Positions 33,520-41,604 of a stretch of DNA of 64,000 nt are shown here, one piece after another (the first letter of the stretch is position 1; each line of letters opens with the position of its first letter). This stretch comes from Rufibacter ruber (GTDB lineage Bacteria; Bacteroidota; Bacteroidia; Cytophagales; Hymenobacteraceae): contig NZ_LRMM01000023.1 of the NCBI RefSeq assembly GCF_001647275.1, positions 1 through 64,000 of the forward strand, written 5' to 3'. The notes under the pieces are model-generated. The model was given only the letters and a program-made list of their open reading frames with translations. It was not told where the DNA came from and did not search any database. A program made the translations under genes and the position numbers.

Positions 33520-34582
33520 ACCTGCCCCTAAAAAAGGGATTAGAGTAGGTTCCCGGGCCATTGCTGTTGCAGTGGCCTTTTTGGTGGCTTTCATTATCAC
33601 GGCGTACCTCATTTTAGCGCCGCAGCTGAGCTTTAAGCAAATGGTGCTGGTGCTGGGATTCACCTTCTCGGCCTGCTTCCTGCTGGTGTACTTCTCTTAT
33701 GAGGCGCTGGTGTTCAGGGAAATCAACAACATCTACGCCGGGCTGGAGAAGTTCAAGCGCAAGGAGTTCAAGCAGATGAGCAGCAAATTCCTGTTCAGGC
33801 CAGACCCGCTCAAGCGCATCAAAGATGAGATTTACCTCATTGCTGAGCGCAACCAGAAAGAGATTGACGAGCTGAAACGCCTGCAGGTGATGCGCCGCGA
33901 ATTTCTGGCCGATGTATCACATGAGCTGAAAACCCCCATCTTCGCCGCCCAGGGCTTTATTCACACCCTGCTGGACGGTGCCATGGATGATGAGCGCGTC
34001 AGGGACAAGTTCCTGATGAAAGCCGCCAAAAGCTTAGACGGGCTAGACACCCTGGTGCAGGACCTGATCACCATCTCCCAGTTGGAGAAAGGGGTGATCC
34101 AGATGAAGAAGGCCCCCTTTGACCTGAATGAGCTGGGGCAGGAGGTGTTTGAGCAGTTGGAAGGGAAAGCCGCCTCTAAACACATCACCCTGCACCTGCT
34201 CACCCCGCCCCACGAAGTCTTTGACGTACTTGCTGACCGGGGCCGGATCAAGCAGGTACTCATCAACCTCATTGACAACGCCATCAAGTACGGGCTGGAG
34301 AACGGCAACATCTGGCTCTCGTTCCAGGACGGCAAAAAGAAAACGCTCATCACCGTGCGGGATGACGGCCCGGGTATTCCCAAAGAGCACCTCAACCGCA
34401 TTTTTGAGCGCTTCTACCGCATAGACAAGAGCCGCACCCGTGATACGTCTGGGGGTGGTTCTGGCCTTGGGCTGGCCATCTCCAAACACATTGTAGAGGC
34501 GCACCAGTCTGTGATAGCGGTCTCCAGTGAGGTGGGGCAAGGCACCACGCTCCGGTTCAAACTGCCCACACTGAAGGAATAG
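33461..34582 (+). CDS. Sensor histidine kinase paired with the upstream regulator
   Basis: A membrane kinase with two helices (AIAVAVAFLVAFIITAYLIL and MVLVLGFTFSACFLLVYFSY) separated by only a few residues, so there is almost no periplasmic sensor domain. Then come a linker, the HisKA motif FLADVSHELKTP with the phospho-His, the N box LINLIDNAIKYG, the G1 box RDDGPGIP, IFERFYRIDKSRTRD and the G2 box GSGLGLAISKHIV. No ATG opens this frame: candidates are TTG at 33461, inside the response regulator gene, or TTG at 33494. Translation coupled to the upstream gene is likely. With 33461 it has 373 residues. Confidence 0.9.
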   Translation: MAKIRSRPSKALATNSTQTKPAPKKGIRVGSRAIAVAVAFLVAFIITAYLILAPQLSFKQMVLVLGFTFSACFLLVYFSYEALVFREINNIYAGLEKFKRKEFKQMSSKFLFRPDPLKRIKDEIYLIAERNQKEIDELKRLQVMRREFLADVSHELKTPIFAAQGFIHTLLDGAMDDERVRDKFLMKAAKSLDGLDTLVQDLITISQLEKGVIQMKKAPFDLNELGQEVFEQLEGKAASKHITLHLLTPPHEVFDVLADRGRIKQVLINLIDNAIKYGLENGNIWLSFQDGKKKTLITVRDDGPGIPKEHLNRIFERFYRIDKSRTRDTSGGGSGLGLAISKHIVEAHQSVIAVSSEVGQGTTLRFKLPTLKE

Positions 34583-34585
34583 TTT

Positions 34586-34624
34586 CTGTTTTGGGGCTGA
34601 ATTGCCCAAAACAGCCCCAAAACG
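34586..34624. repeat. Dispersed palindrome copy
   Basis: CTGTTTTGGGGCTG pairs perfectly with the right arm CAGCCCCAAAACG except at the end base; the loop AATTGCCCAAAA lacks the usual inner arm. It begins 4 bases after the kinase stop codon. Confidence 0.78.
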
Positions 34625-34652
34625 ACCGTTCCCCTTACCAGAAAATATTCGG

Positions 34653-34660
34653 TACCTTTG
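34653..34660 (+). promoter_or_regulatory. Promoter -7 candidate TACCTTTG
   Basis: It fits TAnnTTTG and lies 90 bases ahead of the pseudouridine synthase gene. If used, the palindrome at 34679-34718 would be transcribed in the mRNA leader. Confidence 0.5.
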
Positions 34661-34678
34661 TTGCGTGAAAGGCCGTAG

Positions 34679-34718
34679 CTGTTTCCAACCTGTTTTTAGA
34701 AAAACAGGCCGAAAACAG
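34679..34718. repeat. Dispersed palindrome copy in a probable mRNA leader
   Basis: CTGTTTCCAACCTGTTTTTA pairs with GAAAAACAGGCCGAAAACAG, mismatched in the middle. It follows the preceding copy by 54 bases, with a promoter between them. Confidence 0.68.
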
Positions 34719-34749
34719 AAATCACCCAGGCCCACCTTTAGCTGTTTCT

Positions 34750-35463
34750 ATGAAGTTACCTGCTTTTCAGGACCTCATCATTTTTGAGAATGATGATTAT
34801 ATAGTGGTGAACAAACCACCGTTTCTGGCCACGCTGGAAGACCGCGCCCTCAACGCCACCAACCTCTTGGCCCTGGCCCGCCAGTATCACCCAGACGCCC
34901 AGGCCTGCCACCGCCTGGACAAGGAAACCTCGGGCTGCCTGGCCATTGCCAAGAACCCGGAGGCCTACCGCCACCTCTCCATGCAGTTTGAGAACCGGCA
35001 GGTGCAGAAGGTGTACCACGCGGTAGCCTGGGGAAGCCATGCCTTCCAAGATGAACTGGTTGACCGCGCCATTCAACCCGGTCTCAAAGGAGTGGCCAAA
35101 CTGGCCTACAAGGGCAAGCCTGCCCAAACCTATTTCACCACGCTGGAGAAGTTTGGCCGCCACACCCTGCTGGCGTGTAAGCCTATTACGGGACGTATGC
35201 ACCAGATTCGTCTGCACCTGGCTTTCTTGAAAGCCCCCATTGTGCAGGATGAGCTGTACGGCGGGGAGCCGCTGTACCTCTCCACCCTGAAACGCAAGTT
35301 CAATCTGGCCAAGAACACAGAGGAGCAACCGGTGATCAAACGGTTCGCCCTGCACTCATACCAGTTGGGCTTTACACTTTTGAATAGTGAAACCGTCATG
35401 GTTACGGCAGAATACCCCAAAGATTTTCAGGTGCTGGTGAAGCTGCTGCGGCAGCATGGGTAG
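34750..35463 (+). CDS. RluA-family RNA pseudouridine synthase
   Basis: A 237-residue enzyme that isomerises uridine to pseudouridine in rRNA or tRNA. It has the catalytic motif ACHRLDKETSGCLAIAKN with the essential Asp at about residue 58, DDYIVVNKPPFLATLE before it, TGRMHQIRLHLAFLKAPIVQDELYGG after it, and FALHSYQLGFT near the end. No S4 domain is present, so it is closer to RluA or TruC in architecture than to RluC/RluD. The target position is unknown. It is monocistronic and followed by a long repeat-rich gap. Confidence 0.92.
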   Translation: MKLPAFQDLIIFENDDYIVVNKPPFLATLEDRALNATNLLALARQYHPDAQACHRLDKETSGCLAIAKNPEAYRHLSMQFENRQVQKVYHAVAWGSHAFQDELVDRAIQPGLKGVAKLAYKGKPAQTYFTTLEKFGRHTLLACKPITGRMHQIRLHLAFLKAPIVQDELYGGEPLYLSTLKRKFNLAKNTEEQPVIKRFALHSYQLGFTLLNSETVMVTAEYPKDFQVLVKLLRQHG

Positions 35464-35572
35464 CGGGGGGTTGTTTGTTGTTCTCTTGGCGGCAGGGTTC
35501 ATCTCCTCTGCTTAATTCAGCATTGCCGTCGCTGCTTGGTTTAATAAGGTGTGTCTGCTTTTTGCCGCGGGT

Positions 35573-35808
35573 ATGCATGGTTCGTTGTTTCCCTGGCGGG
35601 GCTGTTGGAAGCAGTGCCTCACGGGCTACCATGTTGCATTGCGGGAATGCGTAGTATGTTGTTCTTTTTGGGCAATGTGTAGTCTGCAGTTATCCTGGCT
35701 GGGCTGCTGGATGAGGTGCCTTATAGTCATGCTGCTGCAAGGGCAATGCGTAGTTCGCTGTTCCCTTGGCTTTGCTGTTTGACGCAATGCCTCACTCACT
35801 GTATCGTT
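35573..35808. repeat. Degenerate tandem repeat of about 70 bp, three to four units
   Basis: Units open with ATGCATGGTTCGTTGTTTCC (35573), AATGCGTAGTATGTTGTTC (35646, short), AATGTGTAGTCTGCAG (35674) and AATGCGTAGTTCGCTGTTCC (35745). Each full unit continues with a CTGGC-GGGCTGTTGG-like part and a GTGCCT-like part. The units are strongly diverged, so this is an old duplication. Confidence 0.55.
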
Positions 35809-36223
35809 TCATCTTTCCGGTAAGCGCTCACGGCCGCGGGGCCCGTCCTGGCGGTTCGCACTGCTGTTAAAACTACGCCTCCGGCCTTGCCGCCGGAGCG
35901 GCACCGTAGTAACAGAGGCGCTCACCCCCAGGACTGGTCTGGGTTCCTCTCCTGATCAGCCTCACTTATTATATCTGTTCCAGTAGGTAATGGTTGCTGT
36001 CCCGCTAGCCTGAGGCGAGCCCGTGCTGCGCACATCAGCCAAGGGCAGAAGTGTTGATTGTTCATTGCTGCTCGCCTGTTGCGAATGGTTTCCCACATCC
36101 CGCGCTGGCGCGGGCCTCCAGACCCGTTCCTACTGATGGGCCGTCTCTGCCTGCCCTCGCGGCACGGCGGCGAAACCAGGCATTGCTGCTTCATTCCGGC
36201 TGAATTCCCTAAGATGAAAAGAA

Positions 36224-36258
36224 AGGACTCTGAACTCAGGACTCAAGACTCAGAACTC
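36224..36258. repeat. Seven-base tandem repeat NNNACTC, five units
   Basis: Units are AGGACTC, TGAACTC, AGGACTC, AAGACTC and AGAACTC. It is the inverse of the repeat at 32292, four kilobases away. Confidence 0.78.
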
Positions 36259-36268
36259 ACTCCAATAC

Positions 36269-36296
36269 TCCCCCTTTGAAGGGGGCGAAGGGGGAT
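36269..36296. repeat. CCCCTTTGAAGGGGG repeat, single end
   Basis: CCCCTTTGAAGGGGGCGAAG followed by GGGGATG is nearly the same as the inverted ends of the element at 51981-52138. A related CTCCCCTCCTGGGAGGGG lies at 36564-36581 in the same orientation. Confidence 0.65.
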
Positions 36297-36374
36297 GTTG
36301 ACATAGGAGAGCCCGCATTGCTGATCACCCTCTTTTTGGCGCATATAGTTGCGTTCTGCCAATCACAGTGCTCT

Positions 36375-36467
36375 TCCGGATTTGCAATCCGGAAGCTGGT
36401 ACTGAGGGGATTTGCAATCCCCGTGGCGGCACGTTTGATCTGCAGGCGCCGCGGATTGCAAATCCGC
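36375..36467. repeat. Three GGATTTGCAATCC-type palindromes
   Basis: Copies are CCGGATTTGCAATCCGG (36377-36393), GGGGATTTGCAATCCCC (36406-36422) and GCGGATTGCAAATCCGC (36451-36467). The outer bases differ but always pair, and the last copy is inverted. They resemble dispersed palindromes seen in other Cytophagales genomes, stated from general recollection. Confidence 0.75.
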
Positions 36468-36638
36468 AGGTAACAGGCCCGGGATGGTAAATTCCGGACA
36501 GCCGAGGGATACGCATTCGCCAGATGTACGGTCACCCGCCACTTGCCCCACGCATTCCTGCTACTCCCCTCCTGGGAGGGGCAGTGGTGGGTTTTACGCG
36601 TGGCAAGTTGTTTCCCCAACTGAAACCAAATCACATGT

Positions 36639-36666
36639 TTGACTCAGAACCCAAGACTCAGGACTG
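36639..36666. repeat. Seven-base tandem repeat NNNACTC, four worn units
   Basis: Units TTGACTC, AGAACCC, AAGACTC and AGGACTG. It is in the same orientation as the repeat at 36224 and differs in two units. Confidence 0.6.
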
Positions 36667-36715
36667 CTACCGGCCCCCTAGCGCCCGGAAGACCTGCGGG
36701 CCTCTGCGCCAATTT

Positions 36716-36748
36716 CCGTTTCTGGCCTGTTTATCCCAAAACAACTCT
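36716..36748. repeat. Worn main-family palindrome, left arm only
   Basis: CCGTTTCTGGCCTGTTTATC is a good left arm, but the right side CCAAAACAACTCT no longer pairs beyond AAAACA. Confidence 0.4.
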
Positions 36749-36851
36749 CAAGCGCTTCTACCCCAGATAACAACGGGAGGCCTCCTCTACAGCCACCACT
36801 CTGACTCTTTCTAAATTCGCCTGATTTTCAAGGCAATAAATTAAGGGAGTG

Positions 36852-36882
36852 TTGCATACCAAAAAGAAAGCGCGTATCTTTG
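36852..36882 (+). promoter_or_regulatory. Promoter of the rplM-rpsI operon
   Basis: TTG at 36852-36854 and TATCTTTG at 36875-36882 are 20 bases apart, matching the Bacteroidota TTG/TAnnTTTG promoter. The leader to the rplM ATG is about 45 bases. Confidence 0.82.
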
Positions 36883-36932
36883 TGACCATTTTCAAGAAAA
36901 AGTAAATTCTTTTCACCGTTAACCATTTAATA

Positions 36933-37382
36933 ATGGACCACTTAAGTTATAAGACGCTATCAGTTAATAAGGCGGCCGCTAATAAAGGCTGGGTAGTGAT
37001 AGACGCCGGAGACTCAACCCTTGGCCGTGTGGCCTCTCAGATCGCGATGATCCTTCGCGGCAAAAACAAACCTTCTTTCACGCCTAACGCAGACTGCGGA
37101 GATAACGTGGTTGTGATCAATGCGGATAAAGTTCGTATGACTGGCAAGAAGTGGGATAAGAAAACCTTTGTAACCCACACCGGTTACCCAGGCGGCCAGC
37201 GCACCTTCACTCCCCGTGAGTTGAAAGCCAAATCTTCTACGCTGCTGGTAGAGCGTGCGGTGAAAGGGATGTTGCCCAAGTCCCGTCTGGGCCGTGAGCA
37301 ATTCCGCAACCTGTTTGTGTACCCAGGTGCAGAGCACCCACATGCGGCACAACAGCCTGTTCAAGTAAAACTTACAAAATAA
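36933..37382 (+). CDS. rplM: 50S ribosomal protein L13
   Basis: A 149-residue ribosomal protein L13, an early-assembling large-subunit protein. Visible family blocks are WVVIDAGDSTLGRVASQIAM (residues about 21-40), NADKVRMTGKKWDKK, GYPGGQRTFTPRELKAKS and RAVKGMLPKSRLGREQFRNL, then VYPGAEHPHAAQQP. Length is normal. It leads the operon with rpsI 14 bases downstream, the order conserved in nearly all bacteria. A strong promoter lies upstream. Confidence 0.99.
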   Translation: MDHLSYKTLSVNKAAANKGWVVIDAGDSTLGRVASQIAMILRGKNKPSFTPNADCGDNVVVINADKVRMTGKKWDKKTFVTHTGYPGGQRTFTPRELKAKSSTLLVERAVKGMLPKSRLGREQFRNLFVYPGAEHPHAAQQPVQVKLTK

Positions 37383-37396
37383 TCTAGACATATTTA

Positions 37397-37783
37397 ATGG
37401 AAGTTCTCAATACATCTGGTAGAAGAAAAACCTCGGTGGCGCGCATTTACATGACGTCAGGGCAAGGGAATATCACTATTAACGATAGAGATATTAAGGA
37501 ATACTTCCCTAGTGAAGTGTTGCAAACCATTGTGCAGCAGCCATTGGTGCTGATTGACGGGGTGGGCAAATACGACATTAAGGCGAATATCAAAGGCGGT
37601 GGCGTTGCCGGTCAGGCAGAGGCCCTTCGTCTGGCAATTACCAAGGCATTGGTAGAAGAAAACGCTGAGACCCGTCCGGCCCTGAAAAAAGAAGGTTTCT
37701 TAACGCGTGACCCACGTATGGTGGAGCGTAAGAAATTCGGTAAGCGCAAAGCCCGTCGTTCGTTCCAGTTCTCTAAACGTTAA
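37397..37783 (+). CDS. rpsI: 30S ribosomal protein S9
   Basis: A 128-residue ribosomal protein S9. It contains TSGRRKTSVARIYMTSGQGN near the N terminus and the basic C-terminal tail FLTRDPRMVERKKFGKRKAR followed by RSFQFSKR, which reaches into the ribosomal P site. KGGGVAGQAEALRLAITKAL is the conserved core. It sits between rplM (14-base gap) and rpsB (24-base gap), and is probably transcribed together with both. Confidence 0.99.
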   Translation: MEVLNTSGRRKTSVARIYMTSGQGNITINDRDIKEYFPSEVLQTIVQQPLVLIDGVGKYDIKANIKGGGVAGQAEALRLAITKALVEENAETRPALKKEGFLTRDPRMVERKKFGKRKARRSFQFSKR

Positions 37784-37807
37784 TATTTCATCAGCTGTAT
37801 CAATATC

Positions 37808-38569
37808 ATGGCTAATACCACATATAAAGATTTACTGGATGCCGGTGTACACTTTGGTCACCTTACCAGAAAATGGGATCCTAAAATGGCTCCTTACATT
37901 TTCATGGAGAAAAACGGCATTCACATCATTGACCTGAACAAAACCCTTGTGTCTTTAGATGAGGCTACTGCTGCTATCAAGCAGATTGCCAAGTCTGGCC
38001 GCAAGATCATGTTTGTGGCTACCAAGAAACAAGCGCAGGACATAGTGGCAGAAGAGGCGAAACGCCTGAAAATGCCTTATGTGACTGACCGTTGGTTAGG
38101 TGGTATGCTCACCAACTTCCAGACTGTTCGTAAGTCATTGAAGAAAATGTCTACCATTGACAAAATGGTGAAAGAAAACACCGCGTATGCCGCCATGGCG
38201 AAACGTGAGCGTTTGATGCTGTCTCGTGAGCGCGAGAAACTGGAGCGTGTGTTGGGTGGTATTGCTGACCTGTCCCGTCTCCCGGCAGCTTTGTTTGTAG
38301 TGGACGTGAAGCGTGAGTCTATTGCTATCAAAGAAGCCCATAAACTGAACCTGCCCGTATTCGCGATTGTAGACACCAACTCTAACCCAGAGCTGGTTGA
38401 TTTCCCAATCCCGGCCAATGATGACGCTTCTAAGTCTATCGCCCTGATCACTTCTTTGATTGGCAAAGCCATTGAAGAAGGTTTGTCTGAGCGTAAAGTA
38501 GACAAAGAAGATTCAGACAGAAAACGTGCCGAGGAAGAAGGCATTGCCGAGAAAGTAGAGGCTGAATAA
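37808..38569 (+). CDS. rpsB: 30S ribosomal protein S2
   Basis: A 253-residue ribosomal protein S2. Conserved blocks are [69 protein letters not shown] and [18 protein letters not shown]. The C-terminal tail ([16 protein letters not shown]...) is acidic and variable, as usual. rplM-rpsI-rpsB followed by tsf is a standard arrangement in Bacteroidota. A terminator after the stop separates it from tsf. Confidence 0.99.
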   Translation: MANTTYKDLLDAGVHFGHLTRKWDPKMAPYIFMEKNGIHIIDLNKTLVSLDEATAAIKQIAKSGRKIMFVATKKQAQDIVAEEAKRLKMPYVTDRWLGGMLTNFQTVRKSLKKMSTIDKMVKENTAYAAMAKRERLMLSREREKLERVLGGIADLSRLPAALFVVDVKRESIAIKEAHKLNLPVFAIVDTNSNPELVDFPIPANDDASKSIALITSLIGKAIEEGLSERKVDKEDSDRKRAEEEGIAEKVEAE

Positions 38570-38598
38570 GCTCCTAACCTCATAAGATCACTGTCAAA

Positions 38599-38646
38599 GA
38601 AACTGAACATTAGGAAGCCTGGCCACTAATGTTCAGTTTCTTTTTG
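38599..38646 (+). terminator. Terminator of the rplM-rpsI-rpsB operon
   Basis: GAAACTGAACATTAG pairs with CTAATGTTCAGTTTC around a 12-base loop and is followed by TTTTT. It stands 30 bases past rpsB, so tsf probably has its own promoter or depends on read-through. Confidence 0.85.
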
Positions 38647-38823
38647 ATAACAGCCTCTTTAAAGATTGTTCCTGCAAGCCAAGGCAACCAGGTTCTGCAG
38701 AAGCAGTTCCTGACAGAGCCCATGGCAGCAGGAAAGACAAAGATTTAAAGGCTTAAAAGGCGTTGCGAGAAAGCAACCCCACCCGCATAAAACTTTTTAT
38801 CCGTACTTCTTAATAAAAGAAAA

Positions 38824-39657
38824 ATGGCTATTACAGCACAAGATGTAAACAGACTTCGCCAAGAGACTGGCGCTGGTATGATGGACTGCAAAAAAGCCCT
38901 GACTGAGGCCAACGGCGACTTTGAAGCAGCCAAAGATATTCTGCGTAAGCAAGGTCAGAAAATTGCCAGCAAGCGCGCTGACAACGCTACTTCTGAAGGA
39001 GCTGTTTTAACGCAAGTAAACGCTGAAGGTACTGTAGGTAAAGTAATCGCGTTAGCCTGCGAGACTGAGCCGGTATCTAAAGTAGAAGATTTCAAAAACC
39101 TGGCGCAAGCGGTATTGAGCGCTGCGGTTTCTACCAACGCTGCCACTAAAGAAGAACTGTTGGCTACGCCACAGACAGACGGCCGTTCTCTGCAAGACCA
39201 CATCACTGACCTGATGGGTAAAATTGGTGAGAAAATTGATGTAGTGTCTTACGAGACTGTTTCTGCTGAGAAAGTTGTTGCTTACAACCACTCAAACGGT
39301 AAACTGGGTGTGTTGGTAGGTTTAACCAACACCGGCGGTAAAGAAGTAACTGAAGTAGGCAAAGACGTAGCCATGCAAATTGCTGCTATGCGCCCTATCG
39401 CGGTTGACAAAGACGGAGTTGACGCCGCTACTATTGAACGCGAAATTGAGATTGGGAAAGAGCAGGCTCGCCAGGAAGGCAAACCAGAGGAAATGCTGGA
39501 GAAAATTGCCCAAGGCAAACTGAACAAGTTCTACAAAGAAAGCACGTTGTTGAACCAGGAGTTCGTGAAAGACCCATCTGTAACCATTGCTAAATTGTTA
39601 GATAACACTAACAAAGGCATGACCGTGACTGAGTTCAAGCGTGTTGCCATTGGTTAA
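38824..39657 (+). CDS. tsf: Translation elongation factor Ts
   Basis: A 277-residue elongation factor Ts, the nucleotide-exchange factor for EF-Tu. The N-terminal UBA-like region is VNRLRQETGAGMMDCKKALTEA with DILRKQGQKIASKRA next, and the core has VLVGLTNTGG, DVAMQIAAMRPIAVDKD, EEMLEKIAQGKLNKFY and LLNQEFVKDPSVTIAKLL. Length and motifs are those of a normal EF-Ts. It follows rpsB after a 254-base gap that contains a terminator. Confidence 0.99.
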   Translation: MAITAQDVNRLRQETGAGMMDCKKALTEANGDFEAAKDILRKQGQKIASKRADNATSEGAVLTQVNAEGTVGKVIALACETEPVSKVEDFKNLAQAVLSAAVSTNAATKEELLATPQTDGRSLQDHITDLMGKIGEKIDVVSYETVSAEKVVAYNHSNGKLGVLVGLTNTGGKEVTEVGKDVAMQIAAMRPIAVDKDGVDAATIEREIEIGKEQARQEGKPEEMLEKIAQGKLNKFYKESTLLNQEFVKDPSVTIAKLLDNTNKGMTVTEFKRVAIG

Positions 39658-39680
39658 TCTACCATATTGACTATCTTTAA

Positions 39681-39716
39681 AAAGCCCCGCTGTTGCCACA
39701 GCGGGGCTTTTTGTTT
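39681..39716 (+). terminator. Rho-independent terminator of tsf
   Basis: AAAGCCCCGCTG pairs with CAGCGGGGCTTT and is followed by TTGTTTT. It is 23 bases beyond the stop. Confidence 0.92.
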
Positions 39717-39970
39717 TAGAAGCTATTTGAAAGGCATTCCCTTCTCTGGCGCAAGCTTTCCATTTAGCTTTTTTTGGAAGGGCAAGCTGCTGATTCGTCT
39801 CAACTGACAAGCCCCCAATATTGGGCGCTGGCTTACGCTTGTAAACAAGTAAACGGAAAACTATTAACAGGTTCTCAGGCTAAGTAGGTGCCTCTGCAAC
39901 TGAACCGCCCAGTGTGTTGCTAGCGAGAACACCAACCATGGCAGGCAAAGGATTAACCAGGAGGGTTTCA

Positions 39971-40018
39971 CTTTCCTGTTTTCGGCCTGTTTTTGGGAAA
40001 ACAGCGAAAACAGGAAAG
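39971..40018. repeat. Dispersed palindrome copy
   Basis: CTTTCCTGTTTTCG and CGAAAACAGGAAAG form a 14-base perfect outer stem; the inner arm GCCTGTTTT/AAAACAG- is partly lost. It lies 3' of the NADH dehydrogenase gene, in a 385-base gap that otherwise holds only the tsf terminator and an AGCTATTTGAAAGGCATT motif at 39721 related to the MITE left end. Confidence 0.78.
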
Positions 40019-40042
40019 CTGCTATGAAACGTTGATTCCTAC

Positions 40043-41389
40043 TTAATCAAGGTCTGCCTGCTTGCGCACAAACTCCTGCCCTGCTATATCTTCCTTCCGC
40101 AGGAAAGGCCTGATGATAAGGCGTGTGCTGTTCTCATAGGTAAAGAACTTGTACACCCAGTTGGCCAGCACCACTACCTTGTTCCTAAAGCCAATGAGGT
40201 AGTAAATGTGCACAAAGAGCCAGGCCATCCAGGCAATGAAACCGCTGAGGTGCATGTTTTTGGGCAAGTCGGCCACCGCCCGGTTACGCCCTATAATGGC
40301 CAGGGAGCCTTTGTCATAGTATTCAAACGGTTCAAGCGGTTCCCGGCGCACTAGCCGCTTCAGGTTCTTGGCCAGGTGCTTGCCTTGCTGAATGGCGGGC
40401 TGCGCCACCCCCGGGTGCCCTTTGGGCCATTTTTCGGTCTTCATGGCGGCAATATCACCAATGGCGAAGACATCATTGAAGCCCAGCACCTGGTTGAACG
40501 TGTTCACCAGGTAACGGCCCCGCTCACTGGACTCTGGCGGAAGCCCCTGAATCTGAGCGCCTGACACGCCGGCCGCCCAGATGAGGGTTTGCGTCTTGAT
40601 CTGTTCGCCGCCCTTGAAGGTCACCGTCTGGCCATCATAAGACTCCACCAGGGTGTTCAATTTGACTATGATGCCTACTTCCTCCAGATAGCGTCTGGTC
40701 TTTTCACTGGACTCCGGTGACATGGGCGGCAGCACCCGATCCATGCCTTCTACCAGATAAATGTTCATTTTACTGAAGTCCATGCCGGGGTAGTCACCGG
40801 GAAGCACGTGCTTACGCATTTCGGCCAGGGCACCGGCCAACTCTACCCCCGTTGGTCCGCCGCCCACTATCACAATGTTGAGCAGGCTTTGCCGCACCTC
40901 AGGGTCTTTGATCATGTTGGCCTGCTCAAACGACTGCAGCAGCTGGCTGCGCAGGTTCAGGGCATCTGGGATCTGCTTGAGCGGGAACGAGTACTTCTTG
41001 ATCTGCTCATTGCCAAAGTAGTTAGACTTGGTGCCCGTGGCAATCACCAGAAAGTCATAAGGCAAGTCCCCCACCAGCGTTGAGACCGTTTTGGCAGCCG
41101 GGTTTATGCCCGTCACCTTCACCTGCCTAAAGTGGAAGTCTTCATAGTCTTCATCAAACATTTTACGCAGCGGCTCTGCAATAGCATCTGGCTCTAGCCC
41201 CGCGGTGGCCACCTGGTACAGCAGCGGCCAGAAGCCGTGGTAGTTTTGGCGGTCAAACATCACAATCTGAAAATCCCTTCCAGAGAGGTTGCGGGCAAGG
41301 TTGGCACCGCCAAAGCCGCCGCCAATGATGACAACACGTGGCTTGGTGGTGTCTGGTATGTTCAGGGACAGTTCGTTTATCTGCAGCAT
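40043..41389 (-). CDS. ndh: Type II NADH dehydrogenase
   Basis: A 448-residue NDH-2, which passes electrons from NADH to quinone without pumping protons. The FAD site VVIIGGGFGGANLARNL is at residues 18-34 and the NAD site IVIVGGGPTGVELAGAL at about 172-188, followed by LIWAAGVSGAQIQGLP and VFAIGDIAAM. Near the C terminus FIAWMAWLFVHIYYLIGF gives the membrane-binding segment seen in bacterial NDH-2. It is monocistronic, with palindrome copies on both sides. Confidence 0.93.
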   Translation of the reverse strand: MLQINELSLNIPDTTKPRVVIIGGGFGGANLARNLSGRDFQIVMFDRQNYHGFWPLLYQVATAGLEPDAIAEPLRKMFDEDYEDFHFRQVKVTGINPAAKTVSTLVGDLPYDFLVIATGTKSNYFGNEQIKKYSFPLKQIPDALNLRSQLLQSFEQANMIKDPEVRQSLLNIVIVGGGPTGVELAGALAEMRKHVLPGDYPGMDFSKMNIYLVEGMDRVLPPMSPESSEKTRRYLEEVGIIVKLNTLVESYDGQTVTFKGGEQIKTQTLIWAAGVSGAQIQGLPPESSERGRYLVNTFNQVLGFNDVFAIGDIAAMKTEKWPKGHPGVAQPAIQQGKHLAKNLKRLVRREPLEPFEYYDKGSLAIIGRNRAVADLPKNMHLSGFIAWMAWLFVHIYYLIGFRNKVVVLANWVYKFFTYENSTRLIIRPFLRKEDIAGQEFVRKQADLD

Positions 41390-41522
41390 AGGTCAAGCAA
41401 TAATGGTCAAGAAAGCCTTCACAATACTGTAAGGGCTCCTTACGTTATTCATTGTCTTATACTGAAATTACTGTATATAAGATATTCTTTATTCTCCAGA
41501 ACGGCCGGAAGGGCCGCTAAAA

Positions 41523-41572
41523 AAAATCCGTTTTGGGGCTGTTTTTCAGAAAACAGCCCCAAAACGGATTTT
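41523..41572. repeat. Dispersed palindrome copy, perfect
   Basis: A 23-base stem AAAATCCGTTTTGGGGCTG.. with loop TTCAG. It is one of the best-preserved copies, with U-runs on both strands, set between two minus-strand genes. Confidence 0.9.
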
Positions 41573-41604
41573 CCCATCGCCTGAACAGGCAGTACCTAGA
41601 ACAC

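Larger units (their letters stand above)
35464..36932. other. 1.5-kb repeat-rich region without genes
   Basis: The largest gene-free interval. Its open frames are short and of odd composition. In order it holds decayed tandem repeats (35573-35808), a GC-rich stretch with CCGGCCTTGCCGCCGG, a seven-base tandem repeat (36224-36258), a CCCCTTTGAAGGGGG hairpin (36269-36296), three GGATTTGCAATCC-type palindromes, a second seven-base tandem (36639-36666), a worn main-family palindrome and finally the rplM promoter. Confidence 0.8.

Noticed and set aside
32764-33663. 299-codon minus-strand frame
   Set aside because: Antisense to the response regulator, whose motifs are unambiguous.
36375-36467. Possible CRISPR array
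   Set aside because: Only three repeats with unequal spacing, one inverted, and no cas genes; they are palindromes of a dispersed family.
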